Of a stretch of DNA of 5,550 bases, positions 1-5,550 are shown one piece after another; the stretch's first letter is position 1, and each line of letters opens with the position of its first letter. Location: NCBI GenBank assembly GCA_016178435.1, contig JACOTK010000177.1, forward strand, positions 1 to 5,550. Direction: 5' to 3'. The notes under the pieces are model-generated. The model was given only the letters and a program-made list of their open reading frames with translations, searched no databases and was not told the origin of the DNA. Position numbers and translations under genes: made by a program. Source of the stretch: Actinomycetota bacterium. GTDB taxonomy: Bacteria > Actinomycetota > Acidimicrobiia > Acidimicrobiales > CADCSY01.

Positions 1-1045
1 CACGAGCGGCCTCGATGGTCGCGTTGAGCGCCAGGAGGTTGGTCTGTTCCGCGATCGAGGTGATCACCGCGATGACCTCGCCGATCTCGGCGGAGCTGAC
101 ACCGAGCTTGGAGACCGTGGCGTTGGTCGCCTCTGCAACCTCCACGGCCTGTTCGGCGACCTTGGAGGCCTCACCGGCGTTCTGGGCGATCTCGCGAACC
201 GACGCCGTCATCTCCTCGACCGCGGATGCGACCGTCTGCACGCTGTCGCTCACCCTACCGGCGGCGCCGGAGACGACATCAGCCTGCATCGCGGTCTCCA
301 TCGCATTGGCACTCATCTGCGCCGAGACCACGCCCAGATCGCCTGCTGAGGTAGAAACCGATGCGGCCCCACGACCGACCGAACCCGACACCGAGCGCGA
401 CACCCGCCATGCGATCAACGCTGCGAGGAGCGTCGTGAGTCCGCTCAGGAGAAACGAGAGGTTACGAGACCGGTGGTAGGAGTTGGCGCTCGTCTTCGCC
501 GCCTTCGTCTGGGAGGCCTCGACAATCTTCACCATCTTGTCGAGCAGCGCCTGGCCCTTGTCCGAGACGACGGCCCCCTTGGCAACCAGCACCTGGGTGG
601 CTGCCACTCCACCCTGTGTGGCCCGCACGCTTTCCGTCTCGGCCAGCACCGCCTTGAGCTCCGACGCATTGGCCGACAGCTGGTCGAGCAACCTCAACTC
701 CGCCGGATCATCAGAGGCGGAGGACCTGAGCTTGGCAACACCGTCCACCATGCGCTTGACGGCCGCCTCCGTCTCGGTCACTCCCCTCTGGGCCATCGTG
801 TCGTCCTCGAGGCTGACCGCCGGGTTCGCCGTGATGATGTTGATCAGTGCCGCTCGGCCAAGGGCGATGAGTGCCTCGTGGGCATCCAGCGCCACCTTGA
901 TGCGATCCGAGGTCGTCAGGACCACCTTGGTGTCGCTGTCCATGCGCCCCATGCGGTTCAACAGGAAGGCGCTGACGCTCATCGACATGAGCACAACCGC
1001 CAGGAATCCGGCTGCCAACCTGCGACTCATCGTCCATCTGCTCAT
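1..1045 (-). CDS. Methyl-accepting chemotaxis protein, N-terminal part (cut by window edge)
   Basis: This is a transmembrane chemoreceptor that would pass an extracellular signal to the CheA/CheW array. Only the first 348 codons are in the window. The reading frame was translated by hand from the minus strand. Residues 9-29 are a hydrophobic anchor. Residues 31-194 are a mostly helical, Ala/Asp/Lys-rich extracytoplasmic sensor region, compatible with a four-helix-bundle ligand domain. Residues 195-213 are the second membrane helix. The signalling helix starts at about 227 and contains VSAQMSANAMET. A perfect methylation-site consensus (ASAVEEMTAS, residues 273-282, with E277/E278) follows, and then the highly conserved EQTNLLALNATIEAAR (333-348), just before the hairpin tip. 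No HAMP domain is recognisable after TM2. The start at 1045 is preferred over the in-frame ATG at 1030 because AGGAGG lies 9 nt upstream of it. The family assignment is secure; the ligand is unknown. Confidence 0.93.
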   Translation of the reverse strand, partial: MSRWTMSRRLAAGFLAVVLMSMSVSAFLLNRMGRMDSDTKVVLTTSDRIKVALDAHEALIALGRAALINIITANPAVSLEDDTMAQRGVTETEAAVKRMVDGVAKLRSSASDDPAELRLLDQLSANASELKAVLAETESVRATQGGVAATQVLVAKGAVVSDKGQALLDKMVKIVEASQTKAAKTSANSYHRSRNLSFLLSGLTTLLAALIAWRVSRSVSGSVGRGAASVSTSAGDLGVVSAQMSANAMETAMQADVVSGAAGRVSDSVQTVASAVEEMTASVREIAQNAGEASKVAEQAVEVAEATNATVSKLGVSSAEIGEVIAVITSIAEQTNLLALNATIEAAR

Positions 1046-1054
1046 CGGGGCTCT

Positions 1055-1060
1055 CCTCCT
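1055..1060 (-). promoter_or_regulatory. Ribosome binding site of the chemoreceptor gene
   Basis: On the minus strand this reads AGGAGG, a full Shine-Dalgarno match, 9 nt before the ATG at 1045. The next in-frame ATG, at 1030, would be 24 nt away, so this site decides the start. Confidence 0.8.
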
Positions 1061-1064
1061 CGGT

Positions 1065-1078
1065 GACACAAACGTGTC
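1065..1078. repeat. Short inverted repeat in the chemoreceptor leader
   Basis: GACAC and GTGTC are perfect 5-bp arms around the 4-nt spacer AAAC. The repeat lies directly upstream of the Shine-Dalgarno of the minus-strand chemoreceptor gene, so it could be a small operator or an RNA hairpin next to the ribosome site. The arms are short and a chance match is quite possible. Confidence 0.35.
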
Positions 1079-1218
1079 GTCCAACAGGCGCCCATCGACC
1101 GAATTGGGACGATCGTGAGAACCAAATACGACAAATCCGGCATTTGCCCACGGCAGGCGCACCCGATCGGGCTGGACATCATGTGGATCCAAGTAACGCG
1201 GATCGTGGACAGATATTT

Positions 1219-1267
1219 GTCATCTAACAGAAATGAGATGCATGATCCTCGGTCATAAAGAAGAAAT
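1219..1267 (+). promoter_or_regulatory. Candidate GlnR/PhoP-type operator: two GTCAT-N6-GAAAT units
   Basis: GTCAT (1219-1223), six bases, GAAAT (1230-1234) is followed 33 bp later by GTCAT (1252-1256), six bases, GAAAT (1263-1267). All half-sites fall on an 11-bp grid (1219, 1230, 1252, 1263), and both copies continue with G after GAAAT. Tandem half-sites at 11-bp spacing are the way OmpR-family response regulators bind DNA. The actinobacterial nitrogen regulator GlnR recognises GTnAC-N6-GAAAC, which differs here only by T for C at the end of each half-site. The GTCA core also resembles PhoP direct-repeat boxes. The position, 51-99 bp before the urtA start, fits control of a urea-uptake operon. 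The repeat is seen directly; the regulator is inferred. Confidence 0.5.
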
Positions 1268-1277
1268 GTCGATTGCC

Positions 1278-1283
1278 TAGGTT
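1278..1283 (+). promoter_or_regulatory. Possible -10 element for the urt operon
   Basis: TAGGTT fits the loose actinobacterial -10 pattern TAnnnT. It lies 10 bp after the last half-site of the phased repeat and would place a transcript start near 1290, leaving a leader of about 28 nt. No good -35 is present at the proper distance, which would fit an activator-dependent promoter. A competing reading is TTGTCA (1217-1222) with CATGAT (1241-1246) at an 18-bp spacer, which would overlap the phased repeat. Neither can be settled from the sequence. Confidence 0.25.
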
Positions 1284-1305
1284 CCTTTCCATCTACTCCC
1301 AGGGA

Positions 1306-1310
1306 AAGGA
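1306..1310 (+). promoter_or_regulatory. Ribosome binding site of urtA
   Basis: AAGGA lies 7 nt before the ATG at 1318. This supports that ATG over the in-frame TTG at 1273, which would add residues in front of the signal peptide. Confidence 0.75.
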
Positions 1311-1317
1311 ACACCGG

Positions 1318-2568
1318 ATGAAATTACGATCACGCCGATCACGAGGCGCTGTCGCACTTGTGCTCGGGTTGGCCTTGTTCACCGCCGCCTGCGGTGACGA
1401 CGACGAGGCCGCCACGGACGACACCAAGGTCGAGGCGAAGAGCGAGGCCGGCGGCGACACCATCAAGGTGGGCGTGTTGCACTCGCTGAGCGGCACGATG
1501 GCGATCAGCGAGAAGTCGGTTCGCGATTCGGAGCTGCTGGCCATCAAGGAGATCAATGCGGCCGGCGGCGTGCTCGGCAAACAACTGGAGCCGGTCATCG
1601 AAGACGGCGCCTCCGACTGGCCGACCTTCGCCGAGAAGGCCCAGAAGCTGATCTCCGAGGACAAGGTGGCCACCGTCTTCGGCGGGTGGACCTCCGCAAG
1701 CCGCAAGGCCATGCTTCCCGTGTTCGAGAAGAACAATGCCCTGCTGTGGTACCCCGTTCAGTACGAGGGTCTCGAATCCTCGCCGAACATCTTCTACACC
1801 GGCGCAACGACCAACCAGCAGATCGTTCCCGCACTTGAGTACCTCAAGGAGCAGGGGAAGAAGAAACTGTTCCTCTTGGGCAGCGACTACGTCTTCCCCC
1901 GCACGGCCAACAAGGTCATCAAGGCCTACGCCGCGGCCAACGGCATGGAAGTGGCGGGCGAGGAGTACACCCCGCTGGGACACACCGAGTACGGAACCAT
2001 CGTGACCAAGCTCAAGTCGGCCAAGCCCGATGTGGTCTTCAACACCCTCAACGGCGATTCGAACGTGGCTTTCTTCAAGCAATTGAAGGCCGCCGGTCTC
2101 GACGCGACGTCGATGCCGACCGTATCGGTGTCCATCGCCGAGGACGAGACCCGGGGCATCGGACCCGAGAACCTGGCCGGTCATCTCGTTGCCTGGAACT
2201 ACTACCAGTTGACCGGGGGCGCCGACAACGAGAAGTTCGTCGCTGCGTTCAAGAAGAAGTACGGCGATGACCGAGTCACCGACGACCCGATCGAGGCCGG
2301 CTACGTGGCGGTCCATCTGTGGGCCATGGCGGCCGAGAAGGCCGGATCGACCGACGTCGCCAAGGTCAAGGCGGCAGCGAAGGGCCTGACCTTCGATGCC
2401 CCCGAGGGCCTCGTCACGGTGAACGGTGAGAACCAGCACATCTCCAAGACGGCACGCATCGGTGAGATCCTCCCCGATGGGCTCATCAAGGAAGTCTGGG
2501 CCTCATCGGGTCCGATCGAGCCCGACCCCTACCTCAAGTCCTACGACTGGGCGAAGGGCCTCTCCTAA
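1318..2568 (+). CDS. urtA: Urea ABC transporter, substrate-binding lipoprotein UrtA
   Basis: The protein (416 residues) captures urea outside the membrane and delivers it to the UrtBC permease. It begins with a basic region (KLRSRRSR) and a hydrophobic stretch, and ends its signal peptide at TAAC with the lipidated Cys at residue 25. An acidic linker (GDDDEAATDD) then leads to the mature fold, as in Gram-positive lipoproteins. The binding domain starts at about residue 46 with TIKVGVLHSLSGTMAISE. Family-typical blocks follow in order: INAAGGVLGKQLEPVIEDGASDW, FGGWTSASRKAMLPV, LLWYPVQYEGLE, FLLGSDYVFPRTANK, and VVFNTLNGDSNVAFFKQ. These distinguish UrtA from LivJ/LivK amino-acid-binding proteins. 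The length is normal and the frame is intact. It heads the operon, 3 bp before urtB. The phased repeat upstream suggests nitrogen-responsive control. Confidence 0.95.
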   Translation: MKLRSRRSRGAVALVLGLALFTAACGDDDEAATDDTKVEAKSEAGGDTIKVGVLHSLSGTMAISEKSVRDSELLAIKEINAAGGVLGKQLEPVIEDGASDWPTFAEKAQKLISEDKVATVFGGWTSASRKAMLPVFEKNNALLWYPVQYEGLESSPNIFYTGATTNQQIVPALEYLKEQGKKKLFLLGSDYVFPRTANKVIKAYAAANGMEVAGEEYTPLGHTEYGTIVTKLKSAKPDVVFNTLNGDSNVAFFKQLKAAGLDATSMPTVSVSIAEDETRGIGPENLAGHLVAWNYYQLTGGADNEKFVAAFKKKYGDDRVTDDPIEAGYVAVHLWAMAAEKAGSTDVAKVKAAAKGLTFDAPEGLVTVNGENQHISKTARIGEILPDGLIKEVWASSGPIEPDPYLKSYDWAKGLS

Positions 2569-2571
2569 CCC

Positions 2572-3465
2572 ATGGACGTCTTCTGGCTCCAACTCTTCGC
2601 AGGTCTGAGCATTGCCTCGATCCTGCTTCTCATCGCCCTCGGGTTGACCTTCACCTTCGGGCAGATGGGCGTCATCAACATGGCGCACGGAGAGTTGATC
2701 ATGGCCGGCGCCTACACCTCGTATGTCCTGCAGAAAGAGGTGTTCGGCGCCGGCCGAGCCGGGACGTCCTTCCTGATCGCCATTCCCGTCGCCTTCCTGA
2801 CGGCGGGAACGATCGGGGTGATCCTCGAGCGTTTGATCATCCGTCATCTCTATGGTCGCCCACTGGACACCCTGCTCGTCACCTGGGGCATCAGCCTCAT
2901 GATGCAACAGGGCGCCCGTGACCTCTTCGGTGCTCCGAACGTGCAGCTCTCCGCACCTGGATGGCTCCAGGGTTCGCTGACAGTGGGCGATCTCAGCTTC
3001 GCCTGGTCCCGCATCTTCATCATGGGCCTCGTGATCGCCGCCGTGCTGGGCGTCGGATTCTTTCTCACCCGCCTGCCCCAGGGTCGACGCATGCGAGCGG
3101 TCATGCAGAACCGTCAGCTCGCCGCCTGCAGCGGCATCCCAACGGCTCGAGTGGACATGTTGACCTTCTTCATCGGCGCGGGCCTGGCGGGTATCGCCGG
3201 GGTGGCCATCGGGCTGATCGGCCCCATCGGCCCCAACCTGGGCACCTACTACATCGTCGATGCCTTCCTGGTCGTCATCGTGGGTGGGCTCGGCCAGATG
3301 CGAGGTGCGGTCATCGCCGCACTTTTCATCGGAGTCATGAACGCCTTCGTCGAGTACGGCACGACCACCAGCGTCGCCAAGGTCATCGTGTTCGCGACCA
3401 TCATCGTGTTCCTCCAGTTCCGCCCCCAGGGCCTCGTCGTCCTTCGCAGCAGGGCCCTCACCTGA
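2572..3465 (+). CDS. urtB: Urea ABC transporter, permease UrtB
   Basis: This is one of the two membrane subunits that form the urea channel (297 residues, LivH-like fold). It has eight or nine hydrophobic segments and an early LivH-type motif, GQMGVINMAHGELIMAGAY (residues 30-48). A cytoplasmic coupling loop around residues 175-190 (RAVMQNRQLAACSGI) should contact the ATPases. The C-terminal membrane region contains VVIVGGLGQMRGAVI and ends with FRPQGLVVL. This is the short form, without the N-terminal extension seen in some proteobacterial UrtB proteins. The start follows the urtA stop by 3 bp; the likely ribosome site GAAGGG (2553-2558) lies inside the end of urtA, 13 nt away. The stop overlaps the urtC start by one base (TGATG), which suggests coupling. 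The urea assignment rests on the linked urtA and urtD; alone it could be read as a branched-chain amino acid permease. Confidence 0.93.
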   Translation: MDVFWLQLFAGLSIASILLLIALGLTFTFGQMGVINMAHGELIMAGAYTSYVLQKEVFGAGRAGTSFLIAIPVAFLTAGTIGVILERLIIRHLYGRPLDTLLVTWGISLMMQQGARDLFGAPNVQLSAPGWLQGSLTVGDLSFAWSRIFIMGLVIAAVLGVGFFLTRLPQGRRMRAVMQNRQLAACSGIPTARVDMLTFFIGAGLAGIAGVAIGLIGPIGPNLGTYYIVDAFLVVIVGGLGQMRGAVIAALFIGVMNAFVEYGTTTSVAKVIVFATIIVFLQFRPQGLVVLRSRALT

Positions 3466-4090
3466 TGCCCGCCACCGTCGACAGGACAACGCCGGACACG
3501 TCCGGGCAGCGCAGCCTCGGCATCCTCGCTCGGGCATCCCGGCCCATGTACCAACGCACAGGTTTCCTCGTCCTGATGGCCCTGGTCATCTTCGTCGGAC
3601 CCGCGTTGATGTCCGACTTCCGACTCTCCCTGATGGCCAAGTACCTCACCTTTGCCATCGTCGCGCTGGGTCTCGATCTCGCCTGGGGCTACGGCGGGAT
3701 GTTGGCCTTGGGCCACGGCCTGTTCTTCGGCCTCGGCGGATACTGCATGGGCATGTACCTCAAGCTCCAGGAGGCAGGGGGCGGACTACCCGACTTCATG
3801 TCGTGGAGCGGCGTCGAGAAACTCCCGTTGCTCTGGAAGCCCTTCCGTCACGCATGGATCGCACTCCCTCTCGCCGTGCTGGTGCCCGCCCTGGTAGCCA
3901 CCCTGCTCGGGTTTCTGGTCTTCCGTCGACGCATTCGCGGCGCCTACTTCGCCATCCTCTCCCAGGCTCTGGCCGCGAGCTTCGTGATCCTGCTCGTCGG
4001 CCAACAGGGCCTCACGGGCGGGACCAATGGCCTCACCAACATTCGGGAGCTCTTCGGTCGTGATCTCACCGATCCCGACACCCAACAGCT

Positions 4091-4124
4091 GCTCTACATG
4101 ATCACCGCTCTACATGATCACCGC
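4091..4124 (+). repeat. Perfect 16-bp tandem duplication inside urtC
   Basis: GCTCTACATGATCACC occurs at 4091-4106 and again directly at 4107-4122, and the 16-bp periodicity extends two more bases (GC, 4123-4124). Sixteen is not a multiple of three, so the second copy shifts the reading frame. Each copy contains the palindrome TGATCA. Deleting either copy gives an uninterrupted urtC with a conserved protein sequence across the junction (LLYMITAGLVG). Confidence 0.97.
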
Positions 4125-4638
4125 CGGCCTGGTGGGCGCCATGTTCCTGCTCAATCGCCAACTCGTGAAGAGCAGGTACGGGCGTCTGCTCATCGCCGCA
4201 CGCGACGGCGAGGACCGGGTACGATTCCTGGGCTACGACCCGGCCCTTGTGAAGGTCATTGCCTACGCGATCTCTGCCGGCATGGCAGGCCTGGCCGGTG
4301 CGTTGTTCGTGCCGATCGTCGGCATCATCTCGCCGGCCATGCTGGGCATCGTTCCCTCGATCGAGATGATCATCTGGGTCGCCATCGGTGGGCGCGGCAC
4401 GCTGGTGGGAGCCGTCGTCGGGGCTGTCGCTGTCAACTATGCCAAGACCAGCTTCTCCGAGAGCTACCCCTCTCAGTGGGTCTACTTCCAAGGGGCGCTG
4501 TTCATCATCGTGGTGATGATCATTCCCAAGGGCATGACCGGTCTGGTGTCCCAGTTCCGCGAGTCCAAGCTGAGGACTCGCCTGCAGACGGTGTTCGGCA
4601 GGTCGATTGCCGCCCCGGCGACGCAGTCGCCTGCCCAC

Positions 4639-4645
4639 GAAGGAG
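4639..4645 (+). promoter_or_regulatory. Ribosome binding site of urtD
   Basis: GAAGGAG lies 7 nt before the urtD ATG at 4653, inside the end of urtC. It is the strongest ribosome site within the operon, so urtD could be translated independently of the damaged urtC. Confidence 0.75.
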
Positions 4646-4652
4646 TTGTCAC

Positions 4653-5426
4653 ATGACCACAGCACTTCTGGAGATCACCAACCTGATGGTCGACTTCGAC
4701 GGCTTCCATGCGATCGACGGCCTCGATCTCACGGTCGACGAGGGCGAGCTGCGATTCCTCATCGGCCCCAACGGTGCGGGGAAAACCACACTGCTCGACG
4801 TCATCACCGGCTTGACCCCCCCGACGACCGGGTCGGTCCGCTTCCAGGGCAACGAGCTCGTCGGTCGCCGGGAACACCAGATCGTCCGGATGGGAGTGGG
4901 TCGAACGTTTCAGACCCCCACGGTTTTCGACGCACTGACCGTTCTGGAGAACGTCGACCTTGCCGCCGGCTTTCGGCGTTCCCTGCCGTCACTGCTTCGC
5001 CAACGGAAGGGCGTGGACGATGTCGTCGCCGAGGCGATGACCACGGTGGGGTTGGATGCGGCCGCCGAGGCGCCGGCGGGCATCCTGTCGCACGGTCAAA
5101 AGCAATGGCTCGAGATCGCCATGCTGCTCGTGCAACAACCCAGGCTCCTGCTGCTCGACGAACCCGTGGCAGGCATGACCAAGGAGGAGCGCACACGTAC
5201 CGGGGAGTTGTTGATCGAGGTCGCCGAGCAGAGAACGGTGGTGGTGGTCGAGCACGACATGGAGTTCCTCCGGCGCTTCGCTCGAAAGGTGACCGTCCTC
5301 CACGAGGGCAAGTTGCTCAGTGAGGGCACCGTGAGCGAGGTCCAGGCCGACCCCACCGTTCAGGAGGTCTATCTGGGACGCAGCCGCGACGACGTCGACA
5401 CCGATGCCCCAATGGCGGTCGGGTGA
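4653..5426 (+). CDS. urtD: Urea ABC transporter, ATP-binding subunit UrtD
   Basis: This is the first of two cytoplasmic ATPases (257 residues) that power urea import through UrtBC. The nucleotide-binding motifs are all present: Walker A GPNGAGKTT (38-46), Q-loop Gln87 in GRTFQTPTVF, the signature LSHGQ (145-149) followed by KQWLEIAMLL, Walker B LLLLDEP (165-171), and the H-loop His201 in VVVVEHD. The LSHGQ-KQWLEI signature in place of LSGGQ is characteristic of UrtD and separates it from LivG. The start is set by GAAGGAG 7 nt upstream and overlaps the urtC stop (ATGA). The frame is also open upstream, because the duplication in urtC puts the shifted ribosomes into the urtD frame. The gene ends in a one-base overlap with urtE (TGATG). 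Confidence 0.95.
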   Translation: MTTALLEITNLMVDFDGFHAIDGLDLTVDEGELRFLIGPNGAGKTTLLDVITGLTPPTTGSVRFQGNELVGRREHQIVRMGVGRTFQTPTVFDALTVLENVDLAAGFRRSLPSLLRQRKGVDDVVAEAMTTVGLDAAAEAPAGILSHGQKQWLEIAMLLVQQPRLLLLDEPVAGMTKEERTRTGELLIEVAEQRTVVVVEHDMEFLRRFARKVTVLHEGKLLSEGTVSEVQADPTVQEVYLGRSRDDVDTDAPMAVG

Positions 5427-5550
5427 TGCTGCGCATCGAGCAGGTCTCGGCCTCCTACGGCAACACGCCTGTGCTCTTCGGGGTGAACCTCGATGTTCCC
5501 GAGAAGGGTCTCGTGTGCCTCATGGGCCACAACGGCGTGGGCAAGACCAC
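5426..5550 (+). CDS. urtE: Urea ABC transporter, ATP-binding subunit UrtE, N-terminus (cut by window edge)
   Basis: The second urea-transporter ATPase begins here and continues beyond the window; only 41 complete codons are present. The start MLRIEQVSASYGNTPVLFGV is followed by a Walker A region reading GHNGVGKTT, residues 34 to 42, with the last codon cut. The NGVGKTT form fits UrtE, where an Arg is more usual in the second position (GRNGVGKTT) than the His seen here. The ATG shares its A with the urtD stop, so translation is probably coupled. The assignment is supported mainly by gene order, since the signature and Walker B motifs lie outside the window. Confidence 0.9.
   Translation, partial: MLRIEQVSASYGNTPVLFGVNLDVPEKGLVCLMGHNGVGKT

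Larger units (their letters stand above)
3465..4656 (+). pseudogene. urtC: Urea ABC transporter permease UrtC, frameshifted by a 16-bp tandem duplication
   Basis: UrtC is the second permease subunit (LivM-like). Codons 1-214 (3465-4106) read normally. They include membrane segments and the family motifs LDLAWGYGGMLALGHGLFFGLGG (about residues 68-90) and RGAYFAILSQALA with GGTNGLTNI. After LLYMIT the frame is lost because GCTCTACATGATCACC is repeated. The remainder continues in another frame from 4123 to the TGA at 4654-4656. It carries the second half: ITAGLVGAMFLLNRQLV, the coupling loop LIAARDGEDRVRFLGYDP, WVAIGGRGTLVGAVVGA, and IIPKGMTGLV. Without one repeat copy the gene has 392 codons including stop (391 residues), a normal length. 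The break falls within a membrane helix. An ATG at 4114 could in principle restart the second half, but no ribosome site precedes it. The gene overlaps urtB by 1 bp and urtD by 4 bp (ATGA). It is either a true mutation or an assembly error. Confidence 0.9.

Noticed and set aside
473..1118. Plus-strand open frames opposite the chemoreceptor
   Set aside because: The minus-strand frame carries the conserved chemoreceptor signalling sequence and a good ribosome site. The plus-strand frames have neither motifs nor ribosome sites.
1080..1160. A flagellar-sigma (FliA-type) promoter for the chemoreceptor
   Set aside because: I looked on the minus strand for a TAAA and GCCGATAA pair at the usual spacing and found no convincing match.
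1109..1171. Palindromes ACGATCGT (1109-1116) and CCCGATCGGG (1162-1171) as operators
   Set aside because: GATC-centred palindromes are common in GC-rich DNA. They are not similar beyond the GATC core and have no phased relation to either start.
1339..2439. A 366-codon antisense open frame opposite urtA
   Set aside because: The sense strand encodes an unmistakable UrtA. The antisense product is rich in Gly, Val, Leu and Arg with no recognisable motif, typical of GC-rich shadows.
4114..4656. An independent 180-residue permease gene starting at the ATG in the second repeat copy
   Set aside because: It begins mid-helix with no purine-rich ribosome site upstream. It is clearly the second half of urtC rather than a separate gene.
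2961..5426. A single 821-codon open frame on the plus strand
   Set aside because: Its first 168 codons are an out-of-frame shadow of urtB, and the stretch 4107-4652 is missense of urtC. The only plausible start in it before urtD is the urtC ATG at 3465. It is an accident of GC-rich sequence plus the duplication, not a designed fusion gene.
2572..5550. A branched-chain amino acid (Liv) transporter
   Set aside because: The permeases and ATPases are related to Liv proteins, but the UrtA-specific blocks (YPVQYEG, NTLNGDSNVAFF) and the LSHGQ signature of UrtD indicate urea.

Overview
The window is a GC-rich stretch, probably from an actinobacterium. The composition, the 'TAAC-GDDDE' lipoprotein start of the solute-binding protein and the style of the chemoreceptor signalling helix all point that way. 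A class such as Acidimicrobiia is possible, but I cannot prove it from this sequence.

Left part (1-1045, minus strand): the N-terminal 348 codons of a methyl-accepting chemotaxis protein that runs off the left edge. It has a membrane anchor, an extracytoplasmic helical sensor region, a second membrane helix and the first half of the cytoplasmic signalling hairpin. No HAMP domain is recognisable between the second membrane helix and the signalling helix.

Middle (1046-1317): a 272-bp divergent intergenic region. It holds the chemoreceptor ribosome binding site, a small inverted repeat in its leader, and, nearer urtA, two copies of GTCAT-N6-GAAAT set 33 bp apart in 11-bp phase. This looks like an operator for an OmpR-family regulator of the GlnR or PhoP type. 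It would suit nitrogen control of the operon that follows.

Right part (1318-5550, plus strand): a tightly packed urea ABC transporter operon, urtA-urtB-urtC-urtD-urtE, with the last gene cut by the window edge. UrtA is the lipoprotein that captures urea, UrtB and UrtC are the permeases, and UrtD and UrtE are the ATPases. The imported urea would normally feed urease as a nitrogen source. The genes are 3 bp apart or overlap by 1-4 bp, so they are probably translationally coupled.

The most notable feature is that urtC is broken. A perfect 16-bp tandem duplication (4091-4106 and 4107-4122) shifts the frame in the middle of the gene. Removing one copy restores a normal 391-residue permease. In the sequence as given, the shifted frame meets no stop and runs in frame into urtD, so it would encode a 653-residue chimera of UrtC N-terminus, 182 missense residues and complete UrtD. 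This is either a real inactivating (possibly reversible) mutation or an assembly error.
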